From: Parabacteroides timonensis
GTDB taxonomy: Bacteria > Bacteroidota > Bacteroidia > Bacteroidales > Tannerellaceae
Assembly (NCBI RefSeq): GCF_900128505.1
Contig: NZ_LT669941.1
Coordinates: 1,610,048-1,674,047, forward strand
Direction of reading: 5' to 3'
DNA length: 64,000 nucleotides
Part shown: in pieces, positions 35,561 through 44,381 of the stretch
Position numbering within the stretch: position 1 is the stretch's first letter
How the letters are laid out: each line of letters opens with the position of its first letter
Program-made: the position numbers and the translations under genes
The notes under the pieces: generated by a model
Seen by the model: the letters and a program-made list of their open reading frames with translations, nothing else
Database searches by the model: none
Told to the model about the DNA's origin: nothing

Positions 35561-35613
35561 CAACTGTCAACTGTAACTTGTCAACTGTCAACTGAAAAAG
35601 GTTTCACCTTTTT
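35561..35613. repeat. CAACTG direct repeats followed by a small hairpin
   Basis: CAACTG at 35561, 35568, 35582 and 35589 (7-bp steps, one missing), then AAAAAGG-tttca-CCTTTTT (35595-35613). The hairpin lies 5 bp past the stop codon of the NEW3 gene and could be a weak terminator for it. Confidence 0.6.
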
Positions 35614-35618
35614 CTAAA

Positions 35619-37034
35619 TTACCGCTTACTCAATCTCATCCCGAACCAAACAATTCCGCCTATAAAACCAACTAGCAGCAGGATCAGGAAGAGGGTTCCG
35701 AAGATGGAAGTGGCAGCATTTACCTGGATGCGGACTGTCTTATCTTCCGTATCTACCTTGCGGTTGTCTGCCATCGCTTCTGTCTTGATCTTGACTTCCT
35801 GGGCACCTACTCCACCATCCGACGGAGGGATGATAGTAACCTTTACTGTGACTTCTTTTTCCGGGTCGAGGCTACTGATCACGTCCGGTTCAATGTTCGT
35901 ATTCCATGCCAGGGGTTTCTCGGTTGTCAATTTGATGTTATCCAGGCGGCGCGTTCCTCCGTTGCGGACAGTGACATCCATCGTAATTTCCTTGCCGACC
36001 GTTGTCTCATGATAGAGGTTGTTTGCACGTACTTCGATCTTTCCTCTTCCGCGGGGAATGATTTCCAGGTTTTCGCTTCCGGCCTTTTCGCCGTTAGCTG
36101 CACCAACGGTCTGTACCTGGAATTTGATCGGCTGGTCGATGACTACCTGCTGATCGTCGCGATCCGGTAAATAGACCTGCAAAGATAACTTCTTTATGTT
36201 TACCCCCTGTGCAAATTTAATCTGGGTCACCTTACTTTCACCATCAGTAAAGTCGTAACTGATCTGGCGCGGCAGGTCTAAAACCTCCAGGCGGTAGACA
36301 TCGTCGGATGTGGAGAAACGTTCGAGCGTCAGATCATAGGTCGCTTTACTGCTCAGGTCGGCTTCCTGGCTGAACTGCATGGAAGAGATATCGATCACAT
36401 TCACGCTTGCGTCTTTCTTCAGATAGATATTTTTCTCGTCCTTGCGATTGTTGTAATTCAGCGATACGGTCAAATTCTCGGCATCCTTCAACAGTTCGAA
36501 ATCGGCTGTTGCCACCTTTCCCAGCTCAATAAAGGGGACGCGGAACTCATACGGCGAACCGATTATCGTCTTCGATTCATTATCTACTAACGATACATAT
36601 ATATTATATATTTTACCGGAACGCATTTCTGGAGTGAATACGTCGAAATGTTCCTGGAACTGGCTCAGATACTCTTCGTTCCCTTCGAGCGCACTTTTGA
36701 GGGTGATCTTTACCTTTCGTTCGCCCCGCTGATCCTGATATTTCACGGCACGTTCGACGGTGATGTAACTCTGCTGCGAGATCAGTTTAAGGATCAGTTT
36801 CTGATAGTCGACCTCCTTACTCAACAACTCGTTCTTCGAACGGTTGAAGTCGTTGGCCGATATGGCTTTTTCGTTGAAGAGCTTCGTGTCGTTCTCATAC
36901 TTCTGCTTGGCTACTTCATAGTCGGCACGTGTCTTTTTCAAATCGAGCAGCAAAGCAGCCTCACTGTTTTCCTGCGACCGGACGGCAAAGGGCATCAGTA
37001 AGAGAACCAGCAATACCGTGATAATACTTTTCAT
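35619..37034 (-). CDS. Membrane-anchored coiled-coil/NEW3-domain protein of the exporter operon
   Basis: 471 residues from the ATG at 37034, which gives a clean signal peptide (MKSIITVLLVLLLMPFAVRS); an ATG at 37046 is equally possible, and the longer open frame to 37190 is not convincing. A helical segment (about 25-90, ADYEVAKQKYENDTKLFNEK) resembles the coiled-coil arm of HlyD adaptors. It is followed by beta-rich domains, a NEW3-like domain near 370-430 (EITMDVTVRNGGTRRLDNIK) and a C-terminal membrane helix. Sitting between TolC and the ABC-2 genes, where an adaptor gene would be expected, it may be an unusual adaptor anchored by its C-terminus. Confidence 0.82.
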   Translation of the reverse strand: MKSIITVLLVLLLMPFAVRSQENSEAALLLDLKKTRADYEVAKQKYENDTKLFNEKAISANDFNRSKNELLSKEVDYQKLILKLISQQSYITVERAVKYQDQRGERKVKITLKSALEGNEEYLSQFQEHFDVFTPEMRSGKIYNIYVSLVDNESKTIIGSPYEFRVPFIELGKVATADFELLKDAENLTVSLNYNNRKDEKNIYLKKDASVNVIDISSMQFSQEADLSSKATYDLTLERFSTSDDVYRLEVLDLPRQISYDFTDGESKVTQIKFAQGVNIKKLSLQVYLPDRDDQQVVIDQPIKFQVQTVGAANGEKAGSENLEIIPRGRGKIEVRANNLYHETTVGKEITMDVTVRNGGTRRLDNIKLTTEKPLAWNTNIEPDVISSLDPEKEVTVKVTIIPPSDGGVGAQEVKIKTEAMADNRKVDTEDKTVRIQVNAATSIFGTLFLILLLVGFIGGIVWFGMRLSKR

Positions 37035-37189
37035 GTGTTCGTTCATTTGTCTTTTTCTTATTATGTTATTTTTATTTGCTCCTTGATCTGTTTCAGTTTC
37101 CTCAGCAGGAAACCGGAGTTTCCAAAGCACGAAACTACGAGGAAACTGTAATAGATTATAGATCATACTACTAACCATTTTTGATAACA

Positions 37190-38704
37190 TTACGATTCCG
37201 GCAGAAAACTGCGGTTATGTTCGAAGTCGTACATCGTCTTCCGATTCAGGTCGGCTACCGACAGACGATAAGTAATATAACTGTCGATATACGCCAGCTG
37301 TACCTGCGAAAGGCGTTCCTGTTCGATAGAAAGCTCCTGGCTGGTCATATCCCCGTTCTCGAAACGCATCTGGCTGATCCGGTAACTCTGTATGGCAACC
37401 TCCTGGTTACGGCGGTTGATGCGGTAACGCTTCTCGGCTTCATACACACTGCGTACGATCTCACGGATTTCCTGTTCGATGGTTCTTTTGGTGTTATCGA
37501 GGTTCAGCTCACGTTGTTTAAGACGAACCTGCTCGCGGCGTACCTGGTTCTTGGCACGTCCCCAGTCCAACAGCGGGTAAGAGACGGTCAGGGCGACACC
37601 GCGGTTCGAAGGGCGGTCGCGCATATTATCGAAGGAAGAACCGACCAGCTGGCCTACCGTCCCCTCTCCTCTCGTACTCAGTCCTGTGAAATCATAATAG
37701 GCGGAGATATTTCCTTTGAACTCCCGTTCACGTTTGGCGCGTTTCACTTCGATGGCCTGTAACTCGATATCCAGATTATCTTCCTGTATCTCCATGCGGT
37801 TCCTCAGGGCCTCGTCGATGGCTTGCTGCATATCTACGATAAAAGCCTCGAACTCCATATCCGCTTTCAGGTCGATCTCTTCTTTCAGGTCAAGGCCGAT
37901 CAATAATTTGAACTGGTCTTTGGCGGCGGAAAGCTTACCTTCGCTTTCCATCACGCGAGCCTCGTCCTGTGCGACGGTGATTTCGGCAATCAGTATTTCC
38001 CCTTCGGGAAGGTTACCTGTTTCCTGTTTCAGTTTGGTGATGCGGTAGGCTTCACGGGAGTTGGCCAGGCGGTCCTGGTTGATCTTATGTTCGTAGGCCA
38101 GTTTGTATACCGTATAAAAGGCTTCGGTTACATTATATACAATATTCATCTGGACACGGGTAAAATAACAGGTGCTCTTCCGAAAGTCCAGTTCGGCCAC
38201 CTTCATGTTCTCCTTCAGCTTATTGGCCGTAAAGATCGGTTGATTGAAAGAGAGGGCGAAACGGCTATACACCTGGTCGCGTTCCAGTTCTTCATAATCC
38301 TGTTGTGAAAGCGTGGTACGGTAGTTTTCCCAGTACATTTTGGAGGAAAGGGCAAAATTACCTCCGGTAGGCAGTACGTACGTGAAATTCAAGTTCCCGC
38401 CTACTTGCAGCGAACCGATAGAGTTGTAAACCGGCAAACCGTCGGCCTGCGAGATCTCCGTCATCCCTTCCGCCCACGAAGGGGTAAAAAGATCGAAGTT
38501 TAGCAACGGTTTGAATTGTGCCTTTGTGTACAAGTAAGAATAGCGGGTTGCGTCCATGTCTTCCTTATAATACTTCACCGTATAGCTTTCACCCAGGGCG
38601 ATATGAATAGCCTCGTCGTAGGTGATGGTCCGAAGGTTCTCCGTCTCCGCATGCCCCGCCAAAGCGAATCCTATCAATAGAGATACTAACAAATTTCTTT
38701 TCAT
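37190..38704 (-). CDS. TolC-family outer-membrane efflux channel, second exporter
   Basis: A 504-residue protein with signal peptide (cleavage near GHAETEN, about 19) and two OEP repeats of long alternating helices (for example QRVELQE-like heptads in LKQRELNLDNTKRTIEQEIR and YRISQMRFENGDMTSQELS). It is the first gene of the second exporter operon, with a perfect sigma-54 promoter 78 bp upstream and GGGTAA/TTACCC operators on both sides of it. It would provide the outer-membrane duct for the ABC-2 complex. Confidence 0.94.
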   Translation of the reverse strand: MKRNLLVSLLIGFALAGHAETENLRTITYDEAIHIALGESYTVKYYKEDMDATRYSYLYTKAQFKPLLNFDLFTPSWAEGMTEISQADGLPVYNSIGSLQVGGNLNFTYVLPTGGNFALSSKMYWENYRTTLSQQDYEELERDQVYSRFALSFNQPIFTANKLKENMKVAELDFRKSTCYFTRVQMNIVYNVTEAFYTVYKLAYEHKINQDRLANSREAYRITKLKQETGNLPEGEILIAEITVAQDEARVMESEGKLSAAKDQFKLLIGLDLKEEIDLKADMEFEAFIVDMQQAIDEALRNRMEIQEDNLDIELQAIEVKRAKREREFKGNISAYYDFTGLSTRGEGTVGQLVGSSFDNMRDRPSNRGVALTVSYPLLDWGRAKNQVRREQVRLKQRELNLDNTKRTIEQEIREIVRSVYEAEKRYRINRRNQEVAIQSYRISQMRFENGDMTSQELSIEQERLSQVQLAYIDSYITYRLSVADLNRKTMYDFEHNRSFLPES

Positions 38705-38727
38705 ATTATATTGAATTAAGTCTTTCC

Positions 38728-38743
38728 GGGTAATACATTACCC
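38728..38743. promoter_or_regulatory. Circuit-2 operator in the transcript leader
   Basis: GGGTAATACATTACCC, a 16-bp palindrome between the predicted start site (about 38770) and the TolC ATG (38704). Its downstream position suggests a roadblock or fine-tuning site rather than activation. Confidence 0.65.
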
Positions 38744-38781
38744 AATTAGCGTTGTTTGTTCTTTTATCCACCCCTGGTAAG

Positions 38782-38796
38782 GCAAATGGCGTGCCA
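38782..38796 (-). promoter_or_regulatory. Sigma-54 promoter of the second exporter operon
   Basis: On the minus strand TGGCACG-CCAT-TTGC, a perfect -24/-12 match; predicted start near 38770. Confidence 0.88.
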
Positions 38797-38834
38797 AAAT
38801 TGCAATCGATTGATTATACACTCCTTGCAGAAAT

Positions 38835-38906
38835 GGGTAACTTTTTACTCATGGGTAACTACCCGCTGCTTTACCCAATTTGGGTAATTCTTTACCCATC
38901 CGGGTA
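38835..38906. promoter_or_regulatory. Cluster of GGGTAA/TTACCC operators (circuit 2)
   Basis: GGGTAACTTTTTACTC (38835-38850), GGGTAACTACCC (38853-38864), TTACCCAATTTGGGTAA (38871-38887) overlapping GGGTAATTCTTTACCC (38882-38897), and TTACCCATCCGGGTA (38892-38906). They lie 39-110 bp beyond the -24 box, the usual place for activator sites. The activator at 42635-44005 is the likely binder. The cluster also lies upstream of the divergent GH92 gene. Confidence 0.75.
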
Positions 38907-39002
38907 TCTATCGGAAAATAATACAATCGATTCGGCAGAAAGTGATAAACCAGACAAGAGAAAACCTATATCTTTGCCTGTCGTAAGTAAATAAGCAATA
39001 CC

Positions 39003-41297
39003 ATGAATATAAGACAAGTAGCGCGTTACGCGTTTTTATCTTTCTCACTTCTGACCACAGTGGTTTCGGCAAAGACAAAAGAACCTGTGGATTATGTAGA
39101 TATGTTTATCGGCACTTCCAATTCCCGTTGGATGCTCGGGCCGTATGCCCAGGAACCGTTCGGTATGGTGCAACTCGGCCCCGATAATCAGGGAAATGTC
39201 TGGATGGGCGGATACGAATACGCCATCAACAGCGTCTCCGGTTTCAGCCACCTGCATGCCTGGACGATGGGCGGACTGATGATTATGCCTACAACAGCCG
39301 ACCTGGCCCTGTCGAACCCGTCGGTTGACTCGCCTTACAAGGGTGCAAACGCCGGTTATCACTCCCGCATACTGAAAGAGACGGAGAAAGCCTCCCCGGG
39401 ATATTATTCCGTCTATCTATACGATCATGAAGTGAAGGCCGAACTATCGGCTACTACCCGCTGCGGTATTCACCGGTATACTTTCCCCGAAAGAAAGGAG
39501 TCGAGAATACTGATCGACCTATTGTTCCCTACCGAATGGGATTACGGATTCAGCGTGAAGGATGCCTGTATCACCAAAGTAAGTTCTACGGAACTGGAAG
39601 GATATGCCGATTACCAGTCGGGTTCGTGGAGTAGCTGGAATAATTATAAACTACATTTCATCATCCGTTTCAGCAAACCGTTCTCTCGCTTGAACGGATG
39701 GAATGAAGGGAAAGAGGTAGAAGATATACAATCCATCGCCGGTAAAAACGATATAGGAGTTTACGCCCTCTACACCACCGGTGAAGGGGAAAGCATCACG
39801 GTCTCCACCGGGTTATCGCTGGTCAGTATCGACCAGGCGCGGTTAAATATGGAGACGGAGCTGGCTCCTTTACAATACGATTTCGACCGTGTCGTAGCCC
39901 AGACCCGCAACAAATGGAACGAACTGCTCGGCAAAATAGAGATCGAAGGACAGGACGAAGTGGATAAAACCAAATTCTATACCAACCTCTATCGGGCTTA
40001 TGCCGGAAAACAGACCTGGAACGACGTGAACGGTCAGTACCGGGATGCTTGCGAAAACGTGCAGCAGCTGGAGCATGGTAATATGTACGGCGGCGATGCT
40101 TTCTGGAACAGTTTCTGGAATCTGAACGGCCTCTGGTCGATCATCTCCCCCCGCATCGTAGACGATTGGGTGACCACGCAACTGGAAATGTTCAAACATA
40201 CAGGATGGACAAGCAAAGGCCCGGCCGGACTCGAATATTCAGGTATCATGGAAGGATCGCACGAAACCGCCTTGATGGTGGCCGCCTACCAGAAAGGGAT
40301 ACGCAAAGACGGGGAAGCTATTTACAAAGCCGTATCAAAGAATGTGACGGAACCCGGTATCAACCATCCTTGCGGCGGTAATTGCGGAAATCCTTTACTG
40401 GACGTTTATATTAAGTATGGGTATATGCCGATGGAAATGAGCGTCGTATCCAAAACACTCGATTATGCTTACGACGATTGGTGTGTCTCCCAGTTGGCCC
40501 TGGCTCTCGGAAAGAAAAAAGAAGGAAAGGCGTTACTGGCGCGTTCCATGAATTATAAGAATGTATTTCATCCGGAAAAGAAATTTGTCATGCGCAGGGA
40601 TAGTCTCGGTAACTGGGATAAGGAGTTTGATGTCTTTTCCAACAAAGGGTTTATCGAAGGAAACAGTTGGCAATATTCCTGGTATGTACCGCACGATATT
40701 CCGGGATTGGTCGACTTCCTGGGTAAAGAGCTCTTCAACAGCCGCCTGGAAGATGGTTTTATCAAGTCGGAAAAGCATAAGTTCGCAGCCCATGTCTTCG
40801 ACCGTACATCGGGACAGTCTGCCGAATTTTATATCAACCAGGGAAATGAGGTAAACATGTGTACTCCGTTCCTATTCAACTACTCGGGTAAACCGTGGCT
40901 GGCACAGAAATGGTCGCGTGCGATCCTGGATAGTTTCTACGGCTCGACTCCCTATCATGGTTGGGAAGGCGACGAAGACGAAGGACAGATGGGAGGCTGG
41001 TATGTCATGAGTGCGTTGGGCCTGTTCGAAATGAACGGAGGTGCTTCCACCCGGCCGGAACTGGAACTGACCAGCCCGCTATTCAATAAAATAACCATTC
41101 ATCTGGATCCGGATTACTACAAAGGTAAAACCTTCACGATCGAAGCACGTAACAATTCGAAAGAAAACATCTATATACAGAAGGCTCACCTCAACGGTAA
41201 AGAATTAAAACAACCCCGGATACCTTTTGCAGCAATTGCCGCCGGTGGAGAACTAATTCTCGAGATGGGTGATAAACCAGGGTATCAGTGCTTCTAA
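39003..41297 (+). CDS. GH92-family alpha-mannosidase, secreted
   Basis: A 764-residue enzyme with signal peptide (about 1-23) and the GH92 two-domain layout. Motifs: GGDAFWNSFWNLNGLW (about 360-375), EGSHETALM (about 417-425), NEVNMCTPFLFNYSGKPW and the catalytic-region block GDEDEGQMGGWYVMSALGLF (about 655-675) with its acid residues. Family knowledge: calcium-dependent exo-alpha-mannosidases that trim mannose from N-glycans or yeast mannan in Bacteroidales. A -7 element TATCTTTG is at 38969-38976. It does not belong to a SusCD locus here and is separated from the kinase gene by a terminator-like hairpin. Confidence 0.95.
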   Translation: MNIRQVARYAFLSFSLLTTVVSAKTKEPVDYVDMFIGTSNSRWMLGPYAQEPFGMVQLGPDNQGNVWMGGYEYAINSVSGFSHLHAWTMGGLMIMPTTADLALSNPSVDSPYKGANAGYHSRILKETEKASPGYYSVYLYDHEVKAELSATTRCGIHRYTFPERKESRILIDLLFPTEWDYGFSVKDACITKVSSTELEGYADYQSGSWSSWNNYKLHFIIRFSKPFSRLNGWNEGKEVEDIQSIAGKNDIGVYALYTTGEGESITVSTGLSLVSIDQARLNMETELAPLQYDFDRVVAQTRNKWNELLGKIEIEGQDEVDKTKFYTNLYRAYAGKQTWNDVNGQYRDACENVQQLEHGNMYGGDAFWNSFWNLNGLWSIISPRIVDDWVTTQLEMFKHTGWTSKGPAGLEYSGIMEGSHETALMVAAYQKGIRKDGEAIYKAVSKNVTEPGINHPCGGNCGNPLLDVYIKYGYMPMEMSVVSKTLDYAYDDWCVSQLALALGKKKEGKALLARSMNYKNVFHPEKKFVMRRDSLGNWDKEFDVFSNKGFIEGNSWQYSWYVPHDIPGLVDFLGKELFNSRLEDGFIKSEKHKFAAHVFDRTSGQSAEFYINQGNEVNMCTPFLFNYSGKPWLAQKWSRAILDSFYGSTPYHGWEGDEDEGQMGGWYVMSALGLFEMNGGASTRPELELTSPLFNKITIHLDPDYYKGKTFTIEARNNSKENIYIQKAHLNGKELKQPRIPFAAIAAGGELILEMGDKPGYQCF

Positions 41298-41308
41298 GGT
41301 ACATCCTC

Positions 41309-41366
41309 TTTGCCGGACGTAAATCATTATTATAGGTAACCGTCCGGCAAATTCATCTGTTTTTTA
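41309..41366 (+). terminator. Hairpin after the GH92 gene
   Basis: TTTGCCGGACG (41309-41319) and CGTCCGGCAAA (41341-41351) are exact arms; a T-rich tract follows about 10 nt later and also forms the promoter region of the next operon (-7 TACTTTTG at 41367-41374). Confidence 0.5.
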
Positions 41367-41393
41367 TACTTTTGTGCAAAGATAAGAAACAAC

Positions 41394-42638
41394 ATGCCAC
41401 TATTTAAGAAGAAGGAACAACCCGCGCAGCCCAACCTGGAGCAATTGCTCTCGGAGTTTAACCGGTCGCTGGCATTGATCGTCGACAAACAATTACTTAT
41501 TGGCAACATCGTTGCCAAAGTAAAGCAGATATGCCCCGTAGAAAGCATTTATATCTTTCTATTGGACGAAAATACCGGGAAATACAAACAACAGAATGAA
41601 GCAAAAAACAAACCGGTTGTCCTTACCAGCCGGAGCCGTCTGGTAAGCTGGCTATCGGTCAACGAAAAGCATTTGATCGTATCCGATTACCCGGACATCA
41701 TAAACTATTTCCCAAAAGAAGAGCAGGAAGCATTACGGCAACTGGGAGCCGAACTAGTCTTTCCCCTTAAGGTGATGAATCAAACGAACGGAACCATTTT
41801 CATAGGAAAGAAAAATGACGGTACACGTTTCACCGAACAGGAACTGATCCTTCTCTCTATCCTGATCAACCAGGCAAACTTTGCTATCGAGCATGCTTCG
41901 TTGTATGAGGTACAAACAGAACGTCTGAAAAAGATGTATCGTACCGACCGCCTGGCAACACTCGGCGAACTGGCCGCCGGTGCAGCGCATGAAATACGAA
42001 ACCCGTTGACAGCTATCCGCAGTACTATCCAGTACCTCAGCAAAGACTTCAGCTCCGATCACGTGAAAAGCGAAATGATGACGGAACTGATCTCTGAAGT
42101 GGAGCGCATCAACAAGATCGTACAGGGATTGCTCTCGTTTGCCCGTCCGTCTGCCCTCGACACTTCGGAGGTAAACATCGAACAACTGATCAATCAGACG
42201 CTTCTGCTGGTGACCAACACATTACGCAAACAAAATATCGAGGTTGAGTTCGAATACTTCACCGACAATACAACGATACAGGCCGATGCGGAGCAGCTGA
42301 AGCAAGTCTTTCTGAACATCATTCTGAACGCAGTCGAAGCGATGAGTAAGAATCCACCTGATCGTTCGCGTACATTAATAATAAGTATAGAAAAAGGAGC
42401 TCCTATCAACTCTCATTCCCGTTACCTCATTCTCTCGTTCGAAGATACCGGCAAAGGGATCGAACAGAAAGATGTCGAGAATGTATTCAACCCGTTCTTT
42501 ACGACAAAAGAAGAAGGGACAGGGCTCGGTCTTGCCATCTGCTACGGGATCATCAACCGTCACGAAGGCGAGATAGAAGTAAAAAGCACGCCCGGTAAAG
42601 GCACTTGTATGAATGTAAAATTACCGCAACGCATATGA
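41394..42638 (+). CDS. Cytosolic GAF-domain histidine kinase of circuit 2
   Basis: A 414-residue kinase with no membrane helix or signal peptide. A GAF-like domain (about 20-170) precedes the H-box (GELAAGAAHEIRNPLTAIR, His199) and the HATPase domain (N-box NIILNAVEAMS, G-box GTGLGLAICYGI, about 290-414). It overlaps its response regulator by ATGA and is co-translated with it. A soluble GAF kinase should respond to an internal signal (small ligand or redox), not directly to an outside one. Confidence 0.93.
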   Translation: MPLFKKKEQPAQPNLEQLLSEFNRSLALIVDKQLLIGNIVAKVKQICPVESIYIFLLDENTGKYKQQNEAKNKPVVLTSRSRLVSWLSVNEKHLIVSDYPDIINYFPKEEQEALRQLGAELVFPLKVMNQTNGTIFIGKKNDGTRFTEQELILLSILINQANFAIEHASLYEVQTERLKKMYRTDRLATLGELAAGAAHEIRNPLTAIRSTIQYLSKDFSSDHVKSEMMTELISEVERINKIVQGLLSFARPSALDTSEVNIEQLINQTLLLVTNTLRKQNIEVEFEYFTDNTTIQADAEQLKQVFLNIILNAVEAMSKNPPDRSRTLIISIEKGAPINSHSRYLILSFEDTGKGIEQKDVENVFNPFFTTKEEGTGLGLAICYGIINRHEGEIEVKSTPGKGTCMNVKLPQRI

Positions 42639-44005
42639 AAGCAAAAATAGTTGTAGCCGACGACGAACCGCATATCCGTAAGATGATCTGCCGCCTGCTC
42701 ACCGACGAGGGATACGAAGTGAAGCCTGCCGAAAATGGTCGGGAAGCGGTGGAAGTTTTCCTCTCCTTCCAGCCTGACGTCGTTTTGCTGGATCAGCAGA
42801 TGCCTGTTATGACCGGCGTGGAAGCCCTGGAAGAGATCAAACGTATCTCTCCCAACCAGACTGTTCTTTTTGTAACCGCTTTCGGTTCTATCTCCCTCGC
42901 AGTCGACGCCGTAAAGAAAGGTGCTTACGATTTCATAGAGAAACCTTTCGACAACGATAAACTGTTGCTCACCGTTAGCCGTGCTGTCGAGCACAGCCGG
43001 ATGAAAGGAGAAATATCAAACCTGAAGAAAAGCCTGGGTGAAAAGCAAAGTTCCGTCATCGGAGAAAACACCGGCTTAAAGCAGGTTATGGCACAGGTCC
43101 GCCGGGTAGCGGAAACAAATGCAACCGTATTGGTACATGGCGAAAGCGGAACGGGAAAGGAACTGATAGCCCGCGCCGTGCATAATAACAGTCTGCGTAA
43201 CAATGGCCCCTTTGTTGCCATCAACTGTGGAGCGATCCCGCTAACATTAATGGAAAGTGAACTGTTCGGACACGAACGCGGCGCCTTTACCGATGCCAAG
43301 GAGGCAAAAGCCGGAACCTTCGAACGGGCCGATGGCGGTACACTTTTCCTCGATGAAGTAGGAGAACTGCCCCTGGATGCACAGGTCAAACTGCTCCGCG
43401 TACTGGAAGAAAGGAAAATCACCCGCATAGGTGGTAAAAAAGCGATTCCGGTAGATGTCCGTATCGTGGCAGCTACCAACCGTAACCTGGATGATGAAGT
43501 AAAGAACGGGCATTTCCGTCTCGACCTTCTCTATCGCCTGAATGTGTTTACACTGATCCTTCCGCCTCTCCGCGAAAGGAAAGAAGACATTCCCTTGCTG
43601 ACCAATTTCTTCATCCGTAAATACAACCGGACGTTGAGCCTGGATGTACAATCCGTTAGTCCTGAAGCGATAGCGCTTCTCTCCGCTTACGACTGGCCCG
43701 GCAATGTACGTGACCTCGAAAACGCCATACAAAGTTCCATGATACTTTGTACCGGAGGCGTGATCCGTCCCGAACATTTACCCGACCGGATAAAAGGTTA
43801 CGAACTGGCCGAGGCACAAACCGTTACCGGTTCCGGTGGAAACAGTATCCGGGAGGTCAATGCCCAGATGGAAAAAGAGCTTATTATTGAAGCGCTGAAA
43901 AAGCATAACTTCAACCGTACACTAACGGCAGAAGCCCTTAATATCAGCCGAAAAACATTGTTTAACAAAATGAAGCGGTATGGGCTGTCATCTGATGAAA
44001 ACTGA
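42635..44005 (+). CDS. Sigma-54-dependent response regulator (NtrC/AtoC-like), circuit 2
   Basis: 456 residues from the ATG at 42635, which overlaps the kinase stop codon; the open frame 10 codons further upstream lies in the kinase gene. Receiver with DD9-10, phosphoacceptor Asp53 and Lys103; AAA+ domain with Walker A GESGTGKE (169-176), GAFTDA (216-221) and Walker B LFLDEVG (237-243); FIS-type HTH at the end (LTAEALNISRKTLFNKMKRYG). It probably binds the GGGTAA/TTACCC palindromes 3.7 kb away and activates the TolC/ABC-2 operon (inference from proximity and unassigned operators). Confidence 0.95.
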   Translation: MKAKIVVADDEPHIRKMICRLLTDEGYEVKPAENGREAVEVFLSFQPDVVLLDQQMPVMTGVEALEEIKRISPNQTVLFVTAFGSISLAVDAVKKGAYDFIEKPFDNDKLLLTVSRAVEHSRMKGEISNLKKSLGEKQSSVIGENTGLKQVMAQVRRVAETNATVLVHGESGTGKELIARAVHNNSLRNNGPFVAINCGAIPLTLMESELFGHERGAFTDAKEAKAGTFERADGGTLFLDEVGELPLDAQVKLLRVLEERKITRIGGKKAIPVDVRIVAATNRNLDDEVKNGHFRLDLLYRLNVFTLILPPLRERKEDIPLLTNFFIRKYNRTLSLDVQSVSPEAIALLSAYDWPGNVRDLENAIQSSMILCTGGVIRPEHLPDRIKGYELAEAQTVTGSGGNSIREVNAQMEKELIIEALKKHNFNRTLTAEALNISRKTLFNKMKRYGLSSDEN

Positions 44006-44079
44006 CACTGTGCCTTTGCTATTCATTGGCTATCTGTCATCATTATGAGGGGTGATCTATTAAAAAACAAAACATCCCC

Positions 44080-44109
44080 TTGTTTATATAACATTAGTTC
44101 TTAACTTTG
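44080..44109 (+). promoter_or_regulatory. Housekeeping promoter of the oxidoreductase operon
   Basis: TTG (44080-44082), 19 bp, TAACTTTG (44102-44109): an exact fit to the Bacteroidales TTG-N19-TAnnTTTG pattern, with a leader of about 35 nt. Confidence 0.75.
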
Positions 44110-44146
44110 TGGGTCTTACACGACATAAAACATAATTAGTTATACT

Positions 44147-44374
44147 ATGGCAAAGATAAAAGGAGCGGTCGTTGTTAATCAGGAACGCTGCAAAGGATGC
44201 AACCTATGTGTTGTTTCCTGCCCGAGCGATGTTCTGGAATTACACCCGCGTGAAGTGAATAACAAAGGGTACCATTATGTGTACATGAAAAACCCTGATG
44301 CTTGCATCGGTTGCGCCAGTTGCGGATTAGTTTGTCCGGACGGCTGTTTAACCATCTACAAAGTAAAAATATAA
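44147..44374 (+). CDS. Ferredoxin-type delta subunit of a 2-oxoacid:ferredoxin oxidoreductase
   Basis: A 75-residue protein with two 4Fe-4S motifs, CKGCNLCVVSCP (about 18-29) and CIGCASCGLVCP (about 53-64). It is the first gene of the four-subunit oxidoreductase operon, 7 bp before the alpha subunit. It carries electrons from the thiamine-diphosphate centre of the catalytic subunits to ferredoxin. Confidence 0.94.
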   Translation: MAKIKGAVVVNQERCKGCNLCVVSCPSDVLELHPREVNNKGYHYVYMKNPDACIGCASCGLVCPDGCLTIYKVKI

Positions 44375-44381
44375 AACAGAT

